From assembly GCF_030317105.1 (NCBI RefSeq), contig NZ_JASZYG010000012.1, forward strand, positions 1 to 64,000: a DNA stretch of 64,000 nucleotides, read 5' to 3'. Of this stretch, positions 33,177-41,359 are shown in pieces. Each line of letters begins with the position of its first letter. The stretch's first letter is position 1. Both the position numbers and the translations under genes were made by a program. The notes beneath the pieces were generated by a model that was given only the letters and a program-made list of their open reading frames with translations, had not been told where the DNA came from and ran no database searches. The stretch is from Variovorax brevis. GTDB lineage: Bacteria; Pseudomonadota; Gammaproteobacteria; Burkholderiales; Burkholderiaceae_C.

Positions 33177-34763
33177 TCAGTTCTTCTTTTTCGTTGACGG
33201 GGTGCCGCCGCGCTTTTCCTTCGCGACGACGGGCTTGGCGCTCGACTTTTGCACCTGCGTGCTCGACTTGGCCGTGGAAGTCCCCTTCGTCGCGGAAGTC
33301 CCCTTGGCGGACCCCTTCGACGATGCAGAAGCCGACGCGCCGCCACGGGCGCCGCTGCCCACGTGTGCGCCGGCTGCTGCCCGCACCGGCAGGTAGACCA
33401 CCACATCGATGCCACGCTTGAACGCGTGATTGGCGTTGACGTCGTTCCACTGCGCCACATTGGCCGGGCTCACACGGAAGCGCCGTGCGATGGAGCCCAC
33501 GTTGTCGTTCTTGCCCGCCTTCACCGTCGTGCGGCGCGTGACGATCTCGGGCTGGAAGCTCAGTTGTCCGGTGTCGGCGACCACCGCGTCGACGTCTTCC
33601 TGCACGCGCGCCGAGCGCGGCACGATGAGCGTCGAGCCCGCCTTGATGAGCATGCGCGGCGGCACGTTGTTGATGGCGCGAAGATCGGGTTCGCTCATGC
33701 CTGCACGCTGCGCCGCTTCGCTCACGGTGATGGTGCTGGGCACGGTCCAGGCCGTCCAGCTGGCGTACTGGCCTTCGCTGTACGCCTGGAAATTGCGGCT
33801 GAAGACGGCCGCGTTGTCCCACGGCAGCAGGATTTCCGGCGTGCCTGCGGCCAGCAGCACCGGCTTGTGCGCGGCGGGGTTGAGTTCGCGGAAGTCCTCG
33901 ATGCGGACGTCCGCCAGCTTGGCGGCCAGCGCCACGTCGAGGTCGCGCGTGAGCGTCACGGTCTGGAAATAGGGGTGGTTGGCGATCACCGGCAGGTCGG
34001 TGTTGAACTGCTCGGGGTTGGCCACGATGTTCTTCACCGCCTGCAGCTTGGGCACGTACAGGCGCGTCTCGGCGGGCATGCTCAGGTCGCTGTAGGTGGT
34101 GCCCAGTCCCAGGCGCTGGTTCTTGGCGATGGCCTTGCCCACGTTGCCCTCGCCCCAGTTGTACGCGGCCAGGGCCAGCTGCCAGTCGCCGAACATGCCA
34201 TACAGCCGTTGCAGGTAGTCCAGCGCGGCGCGGGTGGAGGCGATCACGTCGCGGCGGTCATCGCGAAAGATGTTTTGCTTGAGCGAATAGTCCGTGCCTG
34301 TGGCCGGCATGAACTGCCACATGCCCGCGGCACGTGCGCTCGACACCGCTTGCGGATTGAAGGCGCTTTCGATGTAGGGCAGCAGCGCGAGTTCGGTCGG
34401 CATGTCGCGCCGCTCGAGTTCCTCGACGATGTGGAACATGTACTTGTTGGAGCGCATCGTCATGCGCTGGATGTAGTCGGGCCGGCTGGCATACCACTGC
34501 TCGCGATCGCGCACAAGGTCGCCTTCGAGGTTCGGCATCTTGAAACCGCGGCGGATGCGGTCCCACATGTCCGTTGGCGGGGCGAGCAAGGTCACGCTGC
34601 GCGAGCCGGGCTGGCTGGAGGTGATGGGCTGCAGGGGGCCGTCGGGAAAGACGGCCTCGCCGCCCTTGGGCGAACTGGTGCTTGACGATGATGACGTCGT
34701 GTTGGTTGCGCAGCCTGCCAGCAGCAAGGAGCCCGCGAGGCACGCGGCAATCAGTAATTTCAT
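33177..34763 (-). CDS. mltD: Membrane-bound lytic transglycosylase D with LysM domains
   Basis: This 528-residue outer-membrane lipoprotein cuts peptidoglycan glycan strands. It has a lipoprotein signal with lipobox LLAGC (Cys18), a goose-lysozyme-like SLT domain (about 105-260) with the catalytic glutamate in LLPYIESAFNP and the motif AAGMWQFMPATG, then two LysM peptidoglycan-binding domains (about 345-390 and 410-455). The last 70 residues are a Lys/Ser/Thr-rich low-complexity tail. ATG 34763 gives the signal peptide; an upstream frame runs into the gloB remnant. In related genomes gloB precedes mltD, as its remnant does here. Confidence 0.93.
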   Translation of the reverse strand: MKLLIAACLAGSLLLAGCATNTTSSSSSTSSPKGGEAVFPDGPLQPITSSQPGSRSVTLLAPPTDMWDRIRRGFKMPNLEGDLVRDREQWYASRPDYIQRMTMRSNKYMFHIVEELERRDMPTELALLPYIESAFNPQAVSSARAAGMWQFMPATGTDYSLKQNIFRDDRRDVIASTRAALDYLQRLYGMFGDWQLALAAYNWGEGNVGKAIAKNQRLGLGTTYSDLSMPAETRLYVPKLQAVKNIVANPEQFNTDLPVIANHPYFQTVTLTRDLDVALAAKLADVRIEDFRELNPAAHKPVLLAAGTPEILLPWDNAAVFSRNFQAYSEGQYASWTAWTVPSTITVSEAAQRAGMSEPDLRAINNVPPRMLIKAGSTLIVPRSARVQEDVDAVVADTGQLSFQPEIVTRRTTVKAGKNDNVGSIARRFRVSPANVAQWNDVNANHAFKRGIDVVVYLPVRAAAGAHVGSGARGGASASASSKGSAKGTSATKGTSTAKSSTQVQKSSAKPVVAKEKRGGTPSTKKKN

Positions 34764-34864
34764 CTGGAAGAGTTGTGTTCTGTGGCGCAGCGGCGCCGTG
34801 GACGTTTGCGTGGTGCAGTGCACCGCGACACGTACTGAGTCGAATGGGGGTGGCCGGGTTCCGC

Positions 34865-35038
34865 TCCATGGCCGGTGCGATGGCGCGTGACTAGAATCGC
34901 AGGCAGCTTCAGGTTGCTGCGCGCCAGGGCATCGTACATGGGCCCGGCGGCATCCCGGTCCTCAACGATCGCGCCGGGCCCGTCCTGCGGCATCCAGATG
35001 CAGTTGTCGGCAAAAGCGGGCAGCGGAACGAAGGTCAT
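34865..35038 (-). pseudogene. gloB: Remnant of gloB (glyoxalase II), N-terminal part only
   Basis: From ATG 35038 the minus strand encodes MTFVPLPAFADNCIWMPQDG and continues to LPAILVTRHRTGHG, matching the first 55 or so residues of hydroxyacylglutathione hydrolase. The metal site THHHxDH has become TRHRTGH, losing needed histidines and the aspartate, and family similarity stops there. The frame then continues without meaning to 34760, where mltD begins. The remaining 200 residues are absent, so this cannot be an active glyoxalase II. Its start codon overlaps, head to head, that of the methyltransferase. Confidence 0.8.
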
Positions 35039-35825
35039 GAGCGGTCAAATTATAGGTTTGCAAGAGTGGTTCGAAACCCCTCCAGGGCGCTATCTGCTCG
35101 GATGGGAACAGAGCCAATTCGACGAGGCCGTGTCCGACGTGTTCGGCTACCACGCGCTTCAGCTCGGCCTGGCCGAAGTGAATGCCTTGCGCACCAATCG
35201 CATGCCCCACCGCTGGTTTGCCAACGACCGGCCGTCCCCGGTGCGGCGCGCGACGCTCCTGACCGACTATGCGGCCCTGCCTTTCCCGGCGAACAGCCTC
35301 GACCTGATCGTGCTGCCCCACGCGCTGGAGCTCAGCCCGGATCCGCACGCCACGCTGCGCGAAGTCGAGCGGGTGCTGGTGCCGGAAGGCCGCGTGGTCA
35401 TCTGCGGCCTCAATCCCACGAGCCTGTGGGGCATGCGGCAGCGCCGGGCGCACCTCTACCGGCGGCTGGGCTTCGGTGAGCTCTTTCTGCCCGAAGCGGG
35501 CGAGTTCATCGGTTATTGGCGCATGCGCGACTGGCTGCGCCTGCTGAGCTTCGAAGTGGAGTCGGGGCGCTTTGGCGTCTATCGGCCCGCCGTGCGCAGC
35601 CAGCGGTGGCTGGATCGAAGCCGCTGGCTCGACAAGGCGGGCGAGCGCTGGTGGCCGATCTTCGGCGCCGTGTATTTCATCGTCGCCGTCAAGCGTGTGC
35701 GCGGAATGACGATGCTGCAGGCCGACTGGAAGCGCAAGCGTGCCGTCGCGACGGCACCGGTTCCCGTCACCGGGAGAATGCATCGTGAACGTGACGACGA
35801 ACAAAAGAGAAAGATTGCAAGTTGA
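35037..35825 (+). CDS. Class I SAM-dependent methyltransferase
   Basis: This 262-residue protein has a partial methyltransferase fold: TDYAALPFPANSLDLIVLPH matches motif II/III with the acidic D-L-I, and LREVERVLVPEGRVVICGLNP matches motif IV/V. The SAM-binding glycine loop near the start is poorly conserved. It lies between gloB and rnhA, its usual place in betaproteobacteria. Open frame continues upstream to 34875, but ATG 35037 matches known starts. Its target is unknown. It overlaps rnhA by four bases. Confidence 0.8.
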   Translation: MSGQIIGLQEWFETPPGRYLLGWEQSQFDEAVSDVFGYHALQLGLAEVNALRTNRMPHRWFANDRPSPVRRATLLTDYAALPFPANSLDLIVLPHALELSPDPHATLREVERVLVPEGRVVICGLNPTSLWGMRQRRAHLYRRLGFGELFLPEAGEFIGYWRMRDWLRLLSFEVESGRFGVYRPAVRSQRWLDRSRWLDKAGERWWPIFGAVYFIVAVKRVRGMTMLQADWKRKRAVATAPVPVTGRMHRERDDEQKRKIAS

Positions 35826-36271
35826 CTGAAGTCCAGATTTACACCGACGGCGCCTGCAAGGGCAATCCCGGCCCGGGCGGCTGGGGCGCATGGCTCAAGT
35901 CGGGCGCCACCGAGAAGGACCTCTTCGGAGGCGAACTCAACACCACCAACAACCGCATGGAACTGACGGCCGTCATCGAAGGCCTGGCGGCCCTCAAGCG
36001 GCCGTGCAAGGTCACGCTCTACCTGGACAGCCAATATGTGCGCCAGGGCATCACCGAGTGGATCAAGGGCTGGAAGGCCAAGGGCTGGATCACCTCGACC
36101 AAGCAACCCGTGAAGAACGTGGAGCTGTGGCAAAAGCTCGATGCGCTGGTGCAAAACGGCGGCCACCAGATCGAATGGCGATGGGTCAAGGGCCATTCGG
36201 GGGACCCCGGCAACGAGCGTGCCGACGCGCTGGCCAACAAGGGCGTTCAGCGGGCGCTGGGGCGCCTCTGA
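35822..36271 (+). CDS. rnhA: Ribonuclease HI
   Basis: RNase HI degrades RNA in RNA-DNA hybrids. The 149-residue protein has all active-site residues in their motifs: Asp in IYTDGACKGNPGPGGWGA, Glu in NNRMELTAVIEGL, Asp in LYLDSQYV and Asp in GNERADALAN, plus the KGHSG histidine loop. The start is TTG 35822, overlapping the methyltransferase stop (TTGA). The dnaQ gene that often follows rnhA in proteobacteria is not here. Confidence 0.96.
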   Translation: MTEVQIYTDGACKGNPGPGGWGAWLKSGATEKDLFGGELNTTNNRMELTAVIEGLAALKRPCKVTLYLDSQYVRQGITEWIKGWKAKGWITSTKQPVKNVELWQKLDALVQNGGHQIEWRWVKGHSGDPGNERADALANKGVQRALGRL

Positions 36272-36325
36272 GCGCGCCAGGCGGGCTGTCGATGCCTCGA
36301 CTCCGGGGCGTATTTCAGCAGCCTG

Positions 36326-37321
36326 CTACGGATTGACCCAGTTCGTCAGTTCATCGCCCTTCAGCATCTCCAGTGCGGCCTGGGCCGCACCCTGCTGCAG
36401 GCTGAGCACGACGGCCTCCGAATACCAGGCCGTGTGATCGCTCAGGATGAGATGCGGCACGTCGTGCAGGGGCGAGTCGGTGGGCATGGGCTCGGTCTGC
36501 TGCACGTCGAGCGCCGCGCCGAAGATGCGGCCTTCGCGCAGCGCGGTGGCCAAGGCGATTTCGTCGACGAGCCCGCCGCGCGAGGTGTTGACGATCACGG
36601 TGCGTGGGCTCATCAGCGCCAGCGTGCGCGCGTTGACGAGGTGCCGGTTCTGATGGGTCAGGGGCGCGTGCAATGACACGATCTGCGCGCGCTGGCAGAT
36701 CTCATCAACGCTGGCGCGCACCGCCCCCTGCTCGGCCAGGGACGCGTCGGTCACGAACGGGTCATGGACCAGCACGTCGCCGATGCCGAATGCGCGCATC
36801 TTGGCCAAGTAGGCCCGCGCGATTTTGCCGAAGCCCACCAAGCCCAGCGTCGCGCCGGCGATGCGGAACATGGGCTCGGCCTGCCCGACGCGCCATTTGC
36901 CGCTCTTGACCTTTTCGTGGCGCGACACGACGCGTCTTAGCAGGGCCAAGGTCAAGGCTGCTGCGTGGTCGCTGACCTCGATCTCGCCGCCATAGTTGGG
37001 AACGTTCGCCACGCGGATGCCGCGGTCGCGTGCCGCGGCGAGGTCGATCATGTCCACGCGCCCGCCGTAGCGCACGATGCCGGCGCCGGGCTTCATGGCC
37101 GCGATGGCCTCGGCGTCGAGCCGCACATCGCGAACCATGGCGACGTCGAGGTGGGCCAACTGACGCAACAAGCTGGACCAATCGCCATGCCACTGGACAC
37201 TGATGACGTCAGCGCCGACGAGCGCGAGCGTCTTGCGCTCGATGCTGTAGTTTGCAAAGCCCGGCTCGATCACGCCGACGATGCGCCGCGAACGGGCGGT
37301 GCCACTCTTTTTCTCTCCCAT
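36326..37321 (-). CDS. D-isomer-specific 2-hydroxyacid dehydrogenase, CtBP-like
   Basis: This 331-residue NAD-dependent dehydrogenase has the nucleotide-binding motif GLVGFGKIARAY, the catalytic arginine in VNTSRGGLVDE and a catalytic histidine in LSDHTAWYSE. The HTAWYS form is typical of the C-terminal-binding-protein-like group. It could act on a D-2-hydroxyacid such as glycerate or a related compound. It stands alone upstream of rnhA's convergent end. Substrate unknown. Confidence 0.85.
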   Translation of the reverse strand: MGEKKSGTARSRRIVGVIEPGFANYSIERKTLALVGADVISVQWHGDWSSLLRQLAHLDVAMVRDVRLDAEAIAAMKPGAGIVRYGGRVDMIDLAAARDRGIRVANVPNYGGEIEVSDHAAALTLALLRRVVSRHEKVKSGKWRVGQAEPMFRIAGATLGLVGFGKIARAYLAKMRAFGIGDVLVHDPFVTDASLAEQGAVRASVDEICQRAQIVSLHAPLTHQNRHLVNARTLALMSPRTVIVNTSRGGLVDEIALATALREGRIFGAALDVQQTEPMPTDSPLHDVPHLILSDHTAWYSEAVVLSLQQGAAQAALEMLKGDELTNWVNP

Positions 37322-37388
37322 GACCCCAATTTAGTTTGTTACAAATACCGGGACATTGGGGTTTGCGGGGAGTGCAAAAGTAATGCTT

Positions 37389-38696
37389 TTAGATTACGCC
37401 TTCAAAGATCATCACATCGACCTCGTCGCCGGCGGCGATGTTGGCTTGCCCGTGGTGCAGGACCACCAGGCCGTTGGCCTCGACCATCGAACTGAGCACG
37501 CCGGAGCCCTGGTTGCCCGCAATGCGCACCGTCGGCATGGCACCGGGGGCCATCTGCACGAAGCCGCGCTGGTATTCGGTGCGGCCGGCCTTCTTGCGGA
37601 TGGCCTCTGCGCTTCGGGCGCGCAGCAGGGGCGGCGGCGCGGCGCTTGCCGCGTTGCAGCCCATCATGCGCAGGAGGGCGGGGCGCACGAAGGCCAAAAA
37701 GGTCACCATGACCGCCACAGGATTGCCGGGCAGGCCGAACAGCACGGCGGGTTGCTGCTGGGGTGCCTGCTTGGGAATGAGCCCGACCGCCATCGGCCGG
37801 CCGGGGCGCATGGCCACGCGCCAGAACGCCATGTCGCCCAGGCGCTGCATGACGGCGCGGGTGTGGTCCGCTTCGCCCACGCTCACGCCACCGCTCGTGA
37901 TGATGGCGTCGGCTTCGTTGGCTGCGCGCTCGAGCGTGGCTTCGAGTGCGGCGGGATCGTCGCGCACCAGCCCCAGGTCGACGACCTCGCAGCCCAGGCG
38001 ACTGAGCAGGCCGAACACGGTGTAGCGGTTGCTGTCGTACACGGCGCCTTCGCGCGGGGCGTCGCCGAGGCTGAGGATCTCGTCGCCCGTCGAGAAGTAG
38101 GCCACGCGCAGGCGCCGCAGCACCGGCACGGTTTGCAGGCCAAGGCTGCCCGCCATGCCCAGGGCGGCGGGTGTGATGCGGTCGCCGCGGCGCAGGGCAG
38201 GCTCGCCCTGGCGCAGGTCTTCGCCCGCCAGTCGGCGGTTGTCGCCGCGGCGCAGGACGGAGGCTGGGAAACGAACGCGATCGCCCTCGACCTTGCAGAA
38301 CTCCTGTGGGATCACCGTGTCGAAACCGGCGGGCATCACGGCGCCCGTCATGATCTTCACCGTGTCGCCGCGCGCCAGGTCACCGCGCCAGCACGCGCCA
38401 GCCAGGGCGGTGCCCACGATGCGCAGGTCAATGTCTTCTTCGCTGGCGCCTTCGAGCATCGCGCCATCGAAGGCAAAGCCGTCCATGGCGGAGTTGTCGT
38501 GCGGCGGCACGCTGAAGGGCGAGACGATGTCCTCGGCCAGCACGCGGTCCAGCGCGTCGAACAGCGCAACGTCCATGCGCTGCGTGACGACGGCGGTCGC
38601 CGCCAACTGCGCCAGGAAAGCCTGCACGCCATCGACGCCCAGCGCCTTGGGGTCGTAGCCGGCCAGCGCGGCGGCGATCTCTGCAATACGGGTCAT
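37389..38696 (-). CDS. moeA: Molybdopterin molybdenumtransferase
   Basis: MoeA inserts molybdate into adenylylated molybdopterin. The 435-residue protein has the conserved PPHDNSAMDGFA, the TGAVMPAGFDTVIPQE segment, the substrate region SGGVSVGEADHT and the LPGNPVAVMVTF loop. It is the last gene of the leftward moaA-mobA-moeA group, 15 bases after mobA. Confidence 0.95.
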   Translation of the reverse strand: MTRIAEIAAALAGYDPKALGVDGVQAFLAQLAATAVVTQRMDVALFDALDRVLAEDIVSPFSVPPHDNSAMDGFAFDGAMLEGASEEDIDLRIVGTALAGACWRGDLARGDTVKIMTGAVMPAGFDTVIPQEFCKVEGDRVRFPASVLRRGDNRRLAGEDLRQGEPALRRGDRITPAALGMAGSLGLQTVPVLRRLRVAYFSTGDEILSLGDAPREGAVYDSNRYTVFGLLSRLGCEVVDLGLVRDDPAALEATLERAANEADAIITSGGVSVGEADHTRAVMQRLGDMAFWRVAMRPGRPMAVGLIPKQAPQQQPAVLFGLPGNPVAVMVTFLAFVRPALLRMMGCNAASAAPPPLLRARSAEAIRKKAGRTEYQRGFVQMAPGAMPTVRIAGNQGSGVLSSMVEANGLVVLHHGQANIAAGDEVDVMIFEGVI

Positions 38697-38711
38697 GAGG
38701 GAAGGGGAAAT

Positions 38712-39344
38712 TCAGCCGCGCTGATGTTCCAGCGCGTGCAGTTCCGCGAGCGTGTTCGCGTTGAAAAAGGCCTGTGCCGGGTCGTCCGGACGGTCGAAGG
38801 GAACCACGACCGCGTCGTGCATGGCCGTCCACGCGTCGATCTTGCGACCGCCGCCCTGGGTGAAGCGCACCAGGCTTTCGAGCAGGCTGGTGTGGATCAG
38901 GCAGAACACGGGTTGGGGCCGCATCTGCACCGATCCGTCGGATTGCGGCTCGGGCGCGCTGACCATGGCGATCAGGGTGTCGGTGTTTTCCAGCGCTTGG
39001 GCAAGCCGGCTGGCGAGGTCCTGCGGGAACAGGGGCGTGTCGCAAGGCACCGTGAGCAACCAGGGCGTTTCGCAGTGCTCCAGGCCCACGAGGAAGCCCG
39101 CAAGGGGGCCTGCGTAGTCGGCGATGCCATCGGGCCAGACGGGCGCACCAAAGGATTCATAGGCCGCGAGGTTGCGGTTGGCGTTGACCATGGTCTGGCC
39201 CACCTGCGCGCCCAGGCGCAGCAGCGCATGCAAGGCGAGCGGCGTGCCGTTGAAGGCCTGCAGTCCCTTGTCCACGCCGCCCATGCGGGAGCCGCGCCCG
39301 CCGGCCAGCACCAGGCCGGTGATGTCGTTCGGGGAAATTCGCAT
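38712..39344 (-). CDS. mobA: Molybdenum cofactor guanylyltransferase
   Basis: MobA joins GMP to molybdenum cofactor to give the form used by DMSO-reductase-type enzymes. This 210-residue protein has the nucleotidyltransferase motif LVLAGGRGSRMGGVDKGLQ at residues 11-29, PDGIADYAGPLAG and the metal-binding LLTVPCDTP. ATG 39344 was chosen because it matches the family start and lies five bases after moaA; the longer frame to 39599 overlaps moaA. Confidence 0.94.
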   Translation of the reverse strand: MRISPNDITGLVLAGGRGSRMGGVDKGLQAFNGTPLALHALLRLGAQVGQTMVNANRNLAAYESFGAPVWPDGIADYAGPLAGFLVGLEHCETPWLLTVPCDTPLFPQDLASRLAQALENTDTLIAMVSAPEPQSDGSVQMRPQPVFCLIHTSLLESLVRFTQGGGRKIDAWTAMHDAVVVPFDRPDDPAQAFFNANTLAELHALEHQRG

Positions 39345-39349
39345 CCGGG

Positions 39350-40498
39350 TTATCCGCCGATGTAGCTCATCTCGACGCGCCGTGCGGCGGGGGCTGCGCT
39401 GGTGTCGGCGGCCAGCGCGCCGCGCAGTTCGGAATAGCGGTCGGCGCGGCCTTGCCAGATGTGCCCGATGCTGGACGCGATCTGCTCGTCGCTGGCGCCT
39501 TCGCGCAGCAGCGGTCGCAGGTCGTGGCCGCTGCTGGCGAACAGGCACATGTACAACTTGCCCTCGGTCGACAGGCGCGCGCGGCTGCAGTCGCTGCAAA
39601 AAGCCTGCGTGACGCTGCTGATGACGCCGATCTCGCCCTGTGCCGGGTCGGGCTTTCCGTCGGCGTCGGCATAAGCCCAGCGTTGCGCGGTTTCGCCGGG
39701 CGCCGTGGCTTCCAGCGGCACCAGCGGAAATTCCCGGGCGATGCGCGCAATGACGTCGGCCGATGGCAGCACTTCGTCCATGCGCCAGCCGTTGGTGGCG
39801 CCAACGTCCATGTATTCGATGAAGCGCAACACCATGCCGGTGCCCCGGAAGCGCCGCGCCATCGGCAGGATCTCGTTCTCGTTGGTGCCGCGCTTGACGA
39901 CCATGTTGATCTTGATGGGTCCCAGCCCGGCGGCGTGCGCGGCGTCCAGGCCCGTCAGCACCTGCGCCACCGGAAAGTCCACGTCGTTCATGCTGCGGAA
40001 CACCGCGTCGTCGAGCCCGTCAAGGCTCACGGTGACGCGCTGCAAGCCCGCGGCCTTCAGTGCCTTGGCCTTGCGTGCGAGCAGCGATCCATTGGTGGTG
40101 AGCGTCAGGTCCAGCGGCTTGCCGTCGGGCGTTTGCAGGGCAGCCAGTTGCTCGATCAGCACCTCGATGTTCTTGCGCAGCAGCGGCTCGCCGCCCGTGA
40201 GGCGGATCTTGCGCACGCCATGCGCAACGAACTGCTTCGCCAGCCGCGTGATCTCCTCGAAGCTCAGCAAGGCACTGTGCGGCAGATAGGGGTAGTCCTT
40301 GTCGAAGATTTCCTTGGGCATGCAATAGCTGCACCGGAAATTGCACCGGTCCGTCACGCTGATGCGCAGATCCGTCAGCGGCCGGCCGAGGCGGTCGAGC
40401 AAGAGTCCCGTGGCAGGCACGGCGACGTCTGGCACGCCCGCGCGGCGCGCCTGACGGATGTCGGTGATGGGAATGACAGGAATAACGGACTGGGACAT
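39350..40498 (-). CDS. moaA: GTP 3',8-cyclase
   Basis: Radical-SAM enzyme that begins molybdenum cofactor synthesis from GTP. The 382-residue protein has the SAM cluster cysteines Cys52, Cys56 and Cys59 (RCNFRCSYC), a second C-terminal cluster site (FCSDCSRARLS with a further Cys in LYMCLF) and the C-terminal GG needed for catalysis. A 30-residue N-terminal extension before the conserved LLDRLGRPLTDLRISVTD is longer than usual. It is the first gene of the moaA-mobA-moeA group. Confidence 0.96.
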   Translation of the reverse strand: MSQSVIPVIPITDIRQARRAGVPDVAVPATGLLLDRLGRPLTDLRISVTDRCNFRCSYCMPKEIFDKDYPYLPHSALLSFEEITRLAKQFVAHGVRKIRLTGGEPLLRKNIEVLIEQLAALQTPDGKPLDLTLTTNGSLLARKAKALKAAGLQRVTVSLDGLDDAVFRSMNDVDFPVAQVLTGLDAAHAAGLGPIKINMVVKRGTNENEILPMARRFRGTGMVLRFIEYMDVGATNGWRMDEVLPSADVIARIAREFPLVPLEATAPGETAQRWAYADADGKPDPAQGEIGVISSVTQAFCSDCSRARLSTEGKLYMCLFASSGHDLRPLLREGASDEQIASSIGHIWQGRADRYSELRGALAADTSAAPAARRVEMSYIGG

Positions 40499-40566
40499 GG
40501 CAGGGTTTCAGCCCAATTTAACCCATGCGACACGGCAACGCAGTGATCCGGGTCAATCGCCCGGGT

Positions 40567-41328
40567 TTACACGCATCGCGCGCCATCGACCTCGATGCAT
40601 ACGCCGCTGATGAAGGCTGCCTCGTCGCTGGCCAGGTAGAGCGCGGCGTTGGCGACATCCAGCGCCGTGGAAAAGCGGCCCAGCGGAATCGTGGCGCGGA
40701 ACTTTTCCTTGCGCTCCTCGGTGAGCGGGCCGCCGGCGAATTCGGCCGACAGGCCCGTGTCGGGGTTGAACACCGGGTTGATGCAGTTCACGCGGATGTT
40801 GTCCGGGCCCAGCTCGGCCGCCAGCGACTTGCTGGTGGTGATGACGGCGCCCTTGGAGCCGTTGTACCAGGTGAGTCCGGGGCGAGGCCGCACGCCGGCC
40901 GTCGAGGCGATGTTGATGAAGCTGCCGCCCTTGTTGGCGCGAAAGGCCGGCACGGCATGCACCGTGGACAGGTAGATGCTCTTCATGTTGACGGCATAGC
41001 ACTTGTCGAACTCGTCTTCGCTCACTTCCAGCGCAGGACGGTTGCGGTGCGTCCAGCCCGCGTTGTTGACCATGACGTCGAGGTTGCCGTGGCGTTCGAC
41101 CGCGGCGGCGACCAGCGCCTTCACGTCGCCGGATTTCGTGACGTCGGCCGCGAAGAAGGACGCCCGCCCGCCAGCGCGCAGGATCGCCTCGACCACCTGC
41201 TGGCCGAGCGCCGCGTTGATGTCGTTGACGACGACCTGCGCGCCTTCCTGCGCGAGCCGTTTGGCGATGCCTTCGCCGATGCCGCCGCCGGCACCGGTCA
41301 CGATGATGGACTTGTCTTTGACGCGCAT
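40567..41328 (-). CDS. SDR family NAD(P)-dependent oxidoreductase
   Basis: This 253-residue classical short-chain dehydrogenase has the cofactor motif TGAGGGIGEGIA, VNNAGWT, the catalytic serine in INIASTAG and the YNGSK catalytic pair. It is likely a 3-oxoacyl or sugar-alcohol type dehydrogenase. It follows the aldehyde dehydrogenase gene by 31 bases on the same strand, so the pair may oxidise an alcohol to an acid in two steps. Substrate unknown. Confidence 0.87.
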   Translation of the reverse strand: MRVKDKSIIVTGAGGGIGEGIAKRLAQEGAQVVVNDINAALGQQVVEAILRAGGRASFFAADVTKSGDVKALVAAAVERHGNLDVMVNNAGWTHRNRPALEVSEDEFDKCYAVNMKSIYLSTVHAVPAFRANKGGSFINIASTAGVRPRPGLTWYNGSKGAVITTSKSLAAELGPDNIRVNCINPVFNPDTGLSAEFAGGPLTEERKEKFRATIPLGRFSTALDVANAALYLASDEAAFISGVCIEVDGARCV

Positions 41329-41359
41329 GACCTGGAGTCTCCGTGTGTTGTCGTGGATG

